Origin: Cyanobium sp. Morenito 9A2 | GTDB taxonomy: Bacteria; Cyanobacteriota; Cyanobacteriia; PCC-6307; Cyanobiaceae | Direction of reading: 5' to 3' | NCBI RefSeq assembly: GCF_024345575.1 | Contig: NZ_JAGQBJ010000009.1 | Location: 62,001-126,000, forward strand | Length of the DNA stretch: 64,000 nucleotides | Shown: piece after piece, positions 57,634-64,000 of the stretch | Numbering within the stretch: position 1 is the stretch's first letter | How the letters are laid out: each line of letters starts with the position of its first letter | Program-made: the position numbers and the translations under genes | The notes under the pieces: model-generated | What the model saw: the letters and a program-made list of their open reading frames with translations, nothing else | What the model was told of the DNA's origin: nothing | Database searches by the model: none

Positions 57634-58206
57634 TCAGAGCTGGCGGGCGCTGCGGCTCTCCCTCTCCGCCTTCCAGATCCGCCAACGCAACTCGTAGCCC
57701 CTGGGCGTGTAGACGACGATCGGCAGGCTGGCGTTATAGGGCACCACGAAAGGCTTGCTGCCGGCGACCACGAACTGGGGCGTGGGGGGTTCGCCGGGGG
57801 GGCAGCCCTTGCGGGTGGAAAGCATCGGACCCACATCCTTCAACCGGAACAGGGTGTAGCCCCAGCCGGGGATCGTTTCGGGCTTGAGCTTGCCGCCGAG
57901 GCGGTGCAGGTTGCAGTCGACAGGCACGGTCTTGCCGACGATCAGCTGCACGCGCCAATCGGCTGGATCGGGGGAAAGGGACGGATCCCTGGTGGGGGGC
58001 AGCAGACCCGGCAGCTGGATCACCCAGCGCAGCTCGTCGGCCGCCGGCGCCGGATAGGGCCTGAGATCCAGCCGGGGTATCGCCTGGGCGGACCGCACGG
58101 CCGAGAACGCCAGGGCTGTCAGCAGCGCCCCCAGGGCCAGGGGCGCCGCCAACGACCTCCCATGGCTCAGCCGGCCCTGGTCACCCCCCGCGTTTGCTCC
58201 GGCCAT
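57634..58206 (-). CDS. eco: ecotin-type serine protease inhibitor, periplasmic
   Basis: This 190-residue protein has a signal peptide (hydrophobic residues about 19-36, ending SAQA). The ecotin fold follows: [60 protein letters not shown], and [20 protein letters not shown] with WRIWKAERE at the end. Both disulfide cysteines are present. The reactive site, STMMACP in E. coli ecotin, reads STRKGCP here, so P1 is Arg and P1' Lys, which favours trypsin-like proteases. It is antisense between queE and queC, with its 5' end 53 bases from the queC start. Confidence 0.93.
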   Translation of the reverse strand: MAGANAGGDQGRLSHGRSLAAPLALGALLTALAFSAVRSAQAIPRLDLRPYPAPAADELRWVIQLPGLLPPTRDPSLSPDPADWRVQLIVGKTVPVDCNLHRLGGKLKPETIPGWGYTLFRLKDVGPMLSTRKGCPPGEPPTPQFVVAGSKPFVVPYNASLPIVVYTPRGYELRWRIWKAERESRSARQL

Positions 58207-58259
58207 CGCTCCATGGATCCAACTGCCATGATCATGGCCGCCACCAGCCCCCAGAGCCG

Positions 58260-58955
58260 TTGGCTTCTGCGTTTTCCGCTTCCGGCGCCACGGCCGTGGT
58301 CCTGCTCTCCGGCGGCCTGGATTCAGCCACGGCCGCTGCCCTGGCGATCGAGGCCGGTCAGCGGGTGATTGGTCTTTCCTTCGACTACGGCCAGCGCCAC
58401 CGCCGCGAGCTGGAGGCCGCCCGGGCCCTGGCCGCTCACCTTGGCCTGGCGGACCACCTCACGATCGCCGTGAACCTGGCGGCCTGGGGCGGCTCCTCCC
58501 TCACCGATGGCTCCCTGGCGGTGCCCACGGAGGGTGTGGAGACAGGGGTGATCCCCTCCACCTACGTGCCCGGCCGCAACACGGTGTTCATCGCCCTGGG
58601 GCTGAGCCTGGCGGAGGCGCGCGGCGCCCGGCGGCTGGTGCTGGGGGTGAACGCCGTCGACTATTCCGGCTACCCCGATTGCCGGCCCGACTACCTGGAG
58701 GCATGTCAGACCCTGGCGGATCTGTCCTCCAGGGCGGGGCGTGAAGGCCGGGGCATCCAGCTCTGGGCGCCGTTGATCCACTCGAGCAAAACCGAGATCG
58801 TGCGCGAGGCCCTGCGGCTGGGGGTGCCGATCGAGGCCACCTGGAGCTGCTACGCCGGTGGCACTGAGCCCTGTGGCGTCTGCGACAGTTGCCGCATCCG
58901 CGACGCCGCCCTGGTCGAAGCGGGGCGCCCGGATCTGGCCAGCCAACGGCCGTGA
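58260..58955 (+). CDS. queC: 7-cyano-7-deazaguanine synthase
   Basis: This is a 231-residue enzyme that converts 7-carboxy-7-deazaguanine to preQ0 using ATP and ammonia. The PP-loop is [20 protein letters not shown] near residue 12. [40 protein letters not shown] and [20 protein letters not shown] follow. The zinc site C-x7-C-x2-C-x2-C is in [15 protein letters not shown] near residue 205. No ATG occurs in frame; TTG 58260 fits the family length, and TTG 58194 is the alternative and would overlap the ecotin start. The stop overlaps the next GTG as GTGA. Confidence 0.92.
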   Translation: MASAFSASGATAVVLLSGGLDSATAAALAIEAGQRVIGLSFDYGQRHRRELEAARALAAHLGLADHLTIAVNLAAWGGSSLTDGSLAVPTEGVETGVIPSTYVPGRNTVFIALGLSLAEARGARRLVLGVNAVDYSGYPDCRPDYLEACQTLADLSSRAGREGRGIQLWAPLIHSSKTEIVREALRLGVPIEATWSCYAGGTEPCGVCDSCRIRDAALVEAGRPDLASQRP

Positions 58956-60301
58956 GGCGGGAGCTTTCCTGGCGGGATCCCTGGGCTCTGGTGGCGGCCC
59001 TGGCGAACGCCTTGGGACGCGACGGACTGGTGTGGCTCGATGGAGAGGAGCCCCCCGCCGGGGGCTCCGGCGCCGAAGCGTTCAGGCCGGGATTGAGGGC
59101 GCGCAGCTGTGTGGGCTTGGCCCCTCTGGAAACCTTGAGCTGCCGGGGCCTGCCGGGGGAACCCGGCGCCCTCGATCCCTTCGAGGCCCTCCAGCGCATG
59201 GAGCAGTCCGGTCGCCATTGGCTGGGCTGGCTGGGCTACGAGGCGGGGGCCTGGGTGGAACCAGGCGCGCACTGGCAGCGTCCGGCGATGGCCACCCTCT
59301 GGGCCGGCCGCTATGACCCCCTGCTGCACATCGACCTGCAGGCGAGGAGGCTGTGGCTGGAGGGCAGCTCCCCCGAGCGGCTGGACGCCTTCGTCGCCGT
59401 GGTCGAGGCCCTTACCGAGAAGGCTGAGGTGGTTCCCCTCGCCGATCCGGCACCGATCCCGGCGGCGGCCTGGCATTGGCACACCGACGCCAACGGCTTC
59501 GCCGCCCAGGTGGCACAGCTGCTGAGCTGGATCGCCTCCGGCGATCTGTTCCAGGCCAACCTCACCGCCTGCTGCGAGACCACCCTGGCGGCCCCCCCCG
59601 ACCCCCTGGCCCTCTATGGGCGCCTGCGGCGCTCCTGCCCGGCCCCGTTCTCGGGTCTGGCGATCGCCAGCGGCGCGGCCAGGGGGGAGGCGGTGCTCTC
59701 CGCATCGCCGGAGCGCTTCCTGCAGCTGGGCGCTGATCGCCTGGTGGAAACCCGGCCGATCAAGGGCACCCGCCCCCGACAGGGCGACCCCGACGCCGAT
59801 GCCCGGGAGGCCGCCGAACTGATCACGAGCCCCAAGGACCGCGCCGAGAACGTGATGATCGTGGATCTGCTGCGCAACGACCTCGGACGGGTGTGTGTGC
59901 CGGGCTCGATCAACGTGCCCCAGTTGGTGGGGCTGGAGAGTTACCGCCAGGTGCACCACCTCACCTCGGTGGTGGAGGGACGGCTGCGGCCGGGGCTGGG
60001 GGTGGTGGACTTGCTCAAGGCCAGCTGGCCGGGGGGCTCGATCACCGGCGCCCCCAAGGTGCGGGCCTGCAGACGCCTGAACGATCTGGAACCCGTGCCC
60101 CGAGGGCCCTACTGCGGCTCGCTCTTTCACCTGGCGCCCGGCGGGTGCTTCGATGCCAGCATCTTGATCCGCAGCCTGCTGATCAATGGCCGCCAGCTGC
60201 GGGTCCATGCCGGCTGCGGCATCGTGGCGGATTCGGACCCGGCCGGGGAAGCCGAAGAGATGGGCTGGAAGATCCGGCCATTGTTGGAGGCGCTGGCATG
60301 A
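58952..60301 (+). CDS. pabB: aminodeoxychorismate synthase component I
   Basis: This is a 449-residue chorismate-utilising enzyme that makes 4-amino-4-deoxychorismate for folate. The motif [14 protein letters not shown] near residue 268 has the PIKGT form; anthranilate synthases have PIAGT, so PabB is preferred over TrpE. Other signatures are [48 protein letters not shown] and [11 protein letters not shown]-like ([18 protein letters not shown]). GTG 58952 overlaps the queC stop. The stop overlaps the pabC ATG as ATGA. No fused glutaminase is present; PabA must be elsewhere. Confidence 0.92.
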   Translation: MRRELSWRDPWALVAALANALGRDGLVWLDGEEPPAGGSGAEAFRPGLRARSCVGLAPLETLSCRGLPGEPGALDPFEALQRMEQSGRHWLGWLGYEAGAWVEPGAHWQRPAMATLWAGRYDPLLHIDLQARRLWLEGSSPERLDAFVAVVEALTEKAEVVPLADPAPIPAAAWHWHTDANGFAAQVAQLLSWIASGDLFQANLTACCETTLAAPPDPLALYGRLRRSCPAPFSGLAIASGAARGEAVLSASPERFLQLGADRLVETRPIKGTRPRQGDPDADAREAAELITSPKDRAENVMIVDLLRNDLGRVCVPGSINVPQLVGLESYRQVHHLTSVVEGRLRPGLGVVDLLKASWPGGSITGAPKVRACRRLNDLEPVPRGPYCGSLFHLAPGGCFDASILIRSLLINGRQLRVHAGCGIVADSDPAGEAEEMGWKIRPLLEALA

Positions 60302-61158
60302 ACCCGATCGCCTGGATCGGCGATCCCTCTGGAGGTCCCCTCACAGGACAGTGGGGGGAGCCCGGTGCCCTGGGCCTGCCGCTGAATGACCGGGGACTCA
60401 GCCTCGCTGATGGCCTGTTCGAAACCGTCCTGGTGGAGGACCGGGAACCCCTGCTGCTGGCGGAACACCTGGAGCGCTGGCGGCAATCTGCCGAATGGCT
60501 CGCGCTGCCTCCCCCACCCGGGGCCGATCAGGTGCGGGCCTTGCTGGCGGAAGCCCTGCGGCGCCGTGGCCACGCTGACGGTGCCCTGCGGCTGAACGGG
60601 AGCCGGGGGGCGGCCGACGGCCGCGGCATCGAGCTGCCCAGCACTGCCGCCGAATCCGCGCGACCCGCAGAAACCGCCTCGCGCTTCTGGCTGCAGTTCA
60701 ACCCCGGCGTGGCCCAGTTCACGCCGGTGCCGGTGCTGATCAGCCGCCTGGAGCGCCGTAATGCCTCCAGCCTGGTGAGCCGTTGCAAGACCTTCGCCTA
60801 CGGACAGGCGATCCAGGCCCGCCGGGAAGCGCGAGCCGCCGGCGCCGGGGACGCCCTGCTGCTGAGCACCGCCGGCGGCCTCAGCTGCGGCACCACCGCC
60901 AACGTGCTGATCCAACGCAACGGCAACTGGTGGACACCCCCCCTTGCCAGCGGCTGCCTGGCCGGGGTGATGCGCGGCCGGGCCCTGGCCCTGGGGCTGG
61001 CCGCAGAAATGGACCTCAGAACAGACGATCTGGTCAACGCTGATGCCGCCCTACTGATCAACAGCCTCGGCTGCCGACCGATCACGGCCGTGGACGGGGT
61101 GCCGCTGAACGGCCCGGGCGCAACGGAAGCAGAAGCCTTCTGGCGCCGCTTGCTCTAG
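60298..61158 (+). CDS. pabC: 4-amino-4-deoxychorismate lyase, class IV aminotransferase
   Basis: This is a 286-residue PLP enzyme that releases pyruvate from aminodeoxychorismate to give 4-aminobenzoate. NDRGLSLADGLFETVLVED near residue 31 is the class IV opening. The PLP lysine should be the K in LVSRCKTFAYGQAIQARREA near residue 163. GDALLLSTAGGLSCGTTANV and DDLVNADAALLINSLGCRPI follow. Coupling to pabB through the ATGA overlap supports PabC rather than a branched-chain or D-amino-acid aminotransferase. The following 120 bases hold nothing before the catalase relic. Confidence 0.88.
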   Translation: MNPIAWIGDPSGGPLTGQWGEPGALGLPLNDRGLSLADGLFETVLVEDREPLLLAEHLERWRQSAEWLALPPPPGADQVRALLAEALRRRGHADGALRLNGSRGAADGRGIELPSTAAESARPAETASRFWLQFNPGVAQFTPVPVLISRLERRNASSLVSRCKTFAYGQAIQARREARAAGAGDALLLSTAGGLSCGTTANVLIQRNGNWWTPPLASGCLAGVMRGRALALGLAAEMDLRTDDLVNADAALLINSLGCRPITAVDGVPLNGPGATEAEAFWRRLL

Positions 61159-61278
61159 CTCCAACCGGGCCTCGATCCGCCAAGGCAGGACCCAGGTCGT
61201 TCAACCCCCGCATCCCTCCCGTCAGCCGTTCCAAACACTCGCGCGCCCAAACGGGAGCCGATCGCGGGGCGCCCTGCG

Positions 61279-62020
61279 CTAGCGGCCAATGGGACGGCGG
61301 GCAATAGAGAGGGCATGGACGCCGGGGCGGGGCTTGAGGATCGGGTCATCGGTAGCCTCCATGCCCTCGACGAACAGCAACCGGTCATCAACGAGGCTCT
61401 TCAGTGGCGGCACCCCTCTGGGGGCTGGCGGCATTGAGGGTGAGTGGGCCCACCGTTCACGGGCCTGCATTCGCTGGGCCAGGCCGCGCTGGGGATCATT
61501 GTCCACGTCTCCGGGCGGCCCGGTTGAGCAGGACGTTGGGCCCAGCGCAGGTGAGCCCTTCGGCCGAGAAGCGCTGCTCGCCATCGCGGGGCTCAAACGC
61601 CCAGCGCACCAGGGTGGAGCGACCGAAGCCGTTGATGAAGCGGAAGGCATGCGGCCGTAGGAGGCCGCTGTGGCGAAGCCCCCCGGCGGATTGTTGGCCG
61701 CCAGGAACGCCGCCTGGGCCTGACTGTCGGGGTCAGGCCCAGGCGCTGACCACCCCTACGCCGTGGAGCTGGAACCGGAGGCCGGGGCCCCGGGAGATCC
61801 CAGTGGTGTCCGGTGCCTTGGGTTGGTCGCCCGCGAGGGAGAAGCGCGCCTCCAGGGGGATCGGCAGACCGGAGCAGAGGAAGCCAGAGGGAGTACCAGG
61901 CCGCCCGGGCCATGGCCACGAAACGGCCCGCGGATTGAGGTGGCCTTGGTGTGGTTGCGGCGCTGGGGGGGTGATCGCGAAGCTGAGCTTGAACGTGTCG
62001 ATGGGCTGGGTGGGCCCGAT
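61279..62020 (-). pseudogene. frameshifted catalase-family peroxidase relic
   Basis: Pieces of a catalase-related peroxidase appear in order on the minus strand but in different frames. They are DTFKLSFAI near 62000, RRNHTKATSIRGPF near 61925, IPLEARFSLAGDQPKAPDTT near 61830, GPGLRFQLHGVG near 61775, AAFLAANNPPGGFATAASYG near 61690, AFRFINGFGRSTLVRWAFEP near 61615, TLNAASPQRGAATEE near 61430 and DPILKPRPGVHALSIARRP at the end (TAG 61279-61281). At least four frame changes and an internal TGA are needed to join them. Family order and spacing match small haem catalase-like proteins. The left boundary is approximate. Confidence 0.75.
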
Positions 62021-62178
62021 CGCCGAGGCCGGAAGGCCGGCCCGGCCCCCCTCGGCAGGGCATCGATCGGCGAACCCATGCCATCCGAAGACGGCACCTA
62101 CGGTCCCGACCGAACCAGGTGCCTCTGGCCCCAAGGGTTCTGGGCGGGGTTGGCCGCCTGGCAGGACCCAAGGCTGGC

Positions 62179-62922
62179 TCAGACGCTCAAGAAGCGATCG
62201 ATCACCGCCTTGCTCAGTTCGCCCGTGGGCCCGCTGGCCACCACACCACCCTTCTGCATCGCGTAGTACCAATCGGCCTGGCGCACGAAGTGCAGGTGTT
62301 GCTCCACCAGCAGCACACTGATGCCGGTGGTCTTGATGATCCGCTGCACCGCCCGCTCGATGTCGAGCACCACCGATGGTTGAATGCCTTCGGTGGGCTC
62401 ATCCAGCAGCAGCAGTTTGGGCTTGCCCAGCAGGGCCCGGGCAATCGCCAGCTGCTGCTGCTGGCCACCACTGAGGTCGCCGCCACGGCGGCCCAGGAAC
62501 TTCTCAAGGATCGGGAACAACTCGTAGACCAACGGATCAATGTGGCGGTTGCGAGCCAGGCCGCCCGGCAGGGCCTCGAGCCCCAGCAAGAGGTTTTCAC
62601 GCACCGTGAGCTGGGGGATGATCTCCCGCCCCTGGGGCACGTAGCCGATGCCACTGCGGGCGCGGCGATGGGGTGGGAGAGCCGAGAGATTGCGATCCTC
62701 CAGCTCGACCACGCCACTGCGTTGGCGCAAAAGGCCGATGACGGTTTTCAGCAGGGTGGTCTTACCGACGCCATTGCGGCCGATCAGGCAGACCATCTGC
62801 CCAGATTTCACGCTGAGGTCGACGTTACGCAGGATATGGCTCTCGCCGTAGTAGACATTGAGGCCGCGCACCTGCAAGAGTGAGGTGGCGACTGGAGTCG
62901 GGGGAGCCTGGAGGGTGGTCAT
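62179..62922 (-). CDS. urtE: urea ABC transporter ATP-binding protein UrtE
   Basis: This is a 247-residue ATPase of the branched-chain amino acid/urea type (LivF-like). Walker A is CLIGRNGVGKTTLLKTVIGL near residue 38. SGIGYVPQGREIIPQLTVRE near 91, signature LSGGQQQQLAIARALL and Walker B LLLLDEPTEGIQPSVVLDIE follow. The EGIQPS loop after Walker B and PGR-type KFLGRRGGDLSGGQQQQ fit UrtE. The ATG overlaps the urtD stop. It is the last gene of the operon, and 158 bases separate it from the relic downstream. Confidence 0.94.
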   Translation of the reverse strand: MTTLQAPPTPVATSLLQVRGLNVYYGESHILRNVDLSVKSGQMVCLIGRNGVGKTTLLKTVIGLLRQRSGVVELEDRNLSALPPHRRARSGIGYVPQGREIIPQLTVRENLLLGLEALPGGLARNRHIDPLVYELFPILEKFLGRRGGDLSGGQQQQLAIARALLGKPKLLLLDEPTEGIQPSVVLDIERAVQRIIKTTGISVLLVEQHLHFVRQADWYYAMQKGGVVASGPTGELSKAVIDRFLSV

Positions 62923-63701
62923 GCGCTGGCCTCGTCATCGCTTTCATTGCCCAGATAAACCTCAATCACCTTGGGATCGTTCTGCACCTGATCCATCCGC
63001 CCCTCACAGAGCACATGGCCCTCATGCAGCACCGTGACCTGGGAATCGAGATCGCGGATGAACTCCATGTCGTGCTCGATCACCAGCACCGTGTGGTCCC
63101 CGGAGAGCTGCTTGAGCAGATCGGCGGTGCGATGGGTCTCCTCGTCTGTGAGGCCGGCCACGGGCTCATCCACCAGCAGCAGATCAGGATCCTGGGCCAC
63201 CAGCATGGCGATCTCCAGCCACTGCTTCTGGCCATGGGAGAGGCCCCCGGCCGGCAGGTGGGCATGGGCCTCCAGACCCACCACCGCCAGGAGCTGCTGC
63301 ACCTTGTCGCGATCCTTGGACTCGAGAGCACCGAACAGCAGTTCGATCGGGCCGTTGCGCTTGGCCACCGCCAGCTCGAGGTTGCGCCGGGGCGTGAGGT
63401 TCTGGTAGACGCGGGGCGTCTGGAACTTGCGGCCAATCCCGAGCCGAGCAATCTTGTGCTCCGGCGTGCCCACCAAGGATTGCCCTCGGAAGAACACATC
63501 GCCCTTGGTGGGCTTCACCTTGCCGGTGATCACATCAAGGAAGGTGGTCTTGCCGGCGCCGTTGGGGCCGATCACGGCACGCAACTCACCCGGGGCCAGC
63601 TGCAGGTTGAGGTCGTTGAGGGCCCAGAAGCCATCGAAGCTGACGCTCACCGAGCGCAGCTCAAGCAGGGGCCTCACGCCGGTGGAGGGGGGGGCGCTCA
63701 T
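62919..63701 (-). CDS. urtD: urea ABC transporter ATP-binding protein UrtD
   Basis: This is a 260-residue ATPase of the LivG type. Walker A is AVIGPNGAGKTTFLDVITGK near residue 42; the DVITGK end and the following PTKGDVFFRGQSLVGTPEHK are UrtD-like. Signature LSHGQKQWLEIAMLVAQDPD and Walker B LLLVDEPVAGLTDEETHRTA are intact. With UrtE it powers high-affinity urea uptake through the UrtB/UrtC permease, fed by the UrtA binding protein. Its ATG overlaps the urtC stop, and its stop overlaps the urtE start. Confidence 0.94.
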   Translation of the reverse strand: MSAPPSTGVRPLLELRSVSVSFDGFWALNDLNLQLAPGELRAVIGPNGAGKTTFLDVITGKVKPTKGDVFFRGQSLVGTPEHKIARLGIGRKFQTPRVYQNLTPRRNLELAVAKRNGPIELLFGALESKDRDKVQQLLAVVGLEAHAHLPAGGLSHGQKQWLEIAMLVAQDPDLLLVDEPVAGLTDEETHRTADLLKQLSGDHTVLVIEHDMEFIRDLDSQVTVLHEGHVLCEGRMDQVQNDPKVIEVYLGNESDDEASA

Positions 63702-64000
63702 GATTCGGCTCGTTGGGCGGGTGGTGGGGTGAGCTCGGCAGCCTCTGCCTGCACCGCAGGATCAAGATCCAAGGCCGGGTAGGTGGGCACCACGGGGGGC
63801 CAGCCCACCATCGCCTGGAGCTGACGGGGACCGCCCTGACGCCACCAGCCCACCAGGCCATCCGGCAAGGCCGTGACCACCAGCAGGAACAGACCCCCCT
63901 GGATGAACAACCAGGTTTCGGGCAAGGCCTCACTCACCAGACTCTTGGCGTAGTTGATCAGAACGGCACCGAGGATGGCGCCAATCAAGGTGCCACGACC
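63698..64000 (-). CDS. urtC: urea ABC transporter permease UrtC, C-terminal part
   Basis: This is the last 100 residues of a LivM-type permease, cut by the window edge. A membrane-helix end (TLIGAILGAVLINYAKSLVS), SEALPETWLFIQGGLFLLVV and TALPDGLVGWWRQGG are typical of the UrtC C-terminus. A hydrophilic tail with VVPTYPALDLDPAVQAEA follows. Gene order urtC-urtD-urtE with ATGA overlaps supports the name. Confidence 0.9.
   Translation of the reverse strand, partial: GRGTLIGAILGAVLINYAKSLVSEALPETWLFIQGGLFLLVVTALPDGLVGWWRQGGPRQLQAMVGWPPVVPTYPALDLDPAVQAEAAELTPPPAQRAES

Noticed and set aside
58952-60301. TrpE (anthranilate synthase) instead of PabB
   Set aside because: The motif is PIKGT, not PIAGT, and the next gene, translationally coupled, is a PabC-type lyase.

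Overview
The window looks like chromosome from a GC-rich picocyanobacterium of the Cyanobium/Synechococcus type. The evidence is a Ycf21-type chorismate lyase, a high-light-inducible (HLIP) gene, a decayed cyAbrB gene, cyanobacterial ctaC-ctaD-ctaE oxidase genes, the end of a urea ABC-transporter operon, HIP1-like GCGATCGC octamers (for example at 1743, 15425, 31309 and 59660), and a gene set dense in small proteins known mainly from this lineage. It is ordinary chromosome, not a phage or plasmid. No CRISPR array, insertion sequence or integrase was seen, and one tRNA (Val, UAC) is present.

Layout. 0-10.4 kb: tail of an unknown gene, mnmG, a PilP/GspC-like membrane protein, chorismate lyase, several unknown proteins, a SprT-type metalloprotease, ligA and an AI-2E-type permease. 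10.4-19.8 kb: a 1044-residue two-domain phosphatase-like protein, a TVP38-type membrane protein, a DUF6880 protein, valS and a Coq4-like protein. 20.3-25.4 kb: a phosphate block on the minus strand (DUF47/PhoU-like, Pit permease, an unknown protein and a 2-oxoglutarate oxygenase, with overlapping ends), then a methyltransferase and a short-chain dehydrogenase. 25.4-30.3 kb: a roughly 1 kb AT-richer stretch, a pentapeptide-repeat membrane protein paired with a Ca2+/H+ antiporter, and a saccharopine-dehydrogenase-like protein. 30.3-38.3 kb: a loosely packed zone with long gaps, a LexA-like box, an orphan HicB-like protein, two decayed genes (an HLIP relic and a cyAbrB relic), an intact HLIP gene and tRNA-Val. 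38.3-46 kb: cytochrome c oxidase, a DUF2227 protein, mazG, speE-speB and a cNMP-binding protein. 46-52 kb: gcvT, aspS, dps and pyrG. 52-57 kb: a three-gene export operon (parvulin-like protein, ABC transporter with a cNMP domain, HlyD). 57-61.2 kb: queE, ecotin on the opposite strand, then the overlapping genes queC-pabB-pabC. 61.2-64 kb: a multiply frameshifted catalase-family peroxidase relic, then urtE, urtD and the end of urtC.

How the genes work together. Chorismate is drawn on twice: by the lyase, towards 4-hydroxybenzoate and plastoquinone, and by PabB/PabC, towards folate. QueE and QueC act in 7-deazaguanine synthesis. SpeB and SpeE are polyamine enzymes. Pit, its DUF47 partner and possibly the large phosphatase-like protein bear on phosphorus supply, and UrtCDE on nitrogen supply. 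Most of the window is conventional. The points that most repay a second look are the LexA-like box in front of a cysteine-rich small protein that has a motif relative elsewhere in the window, the export operon with a degenerate C39-like domain and no visible substrate, an ecotin with an Arg-Lys reactive site, the relics of cyAbrB, HLIP and catalase-family genes, and short tandem repeats sitting at gene 3' ends.
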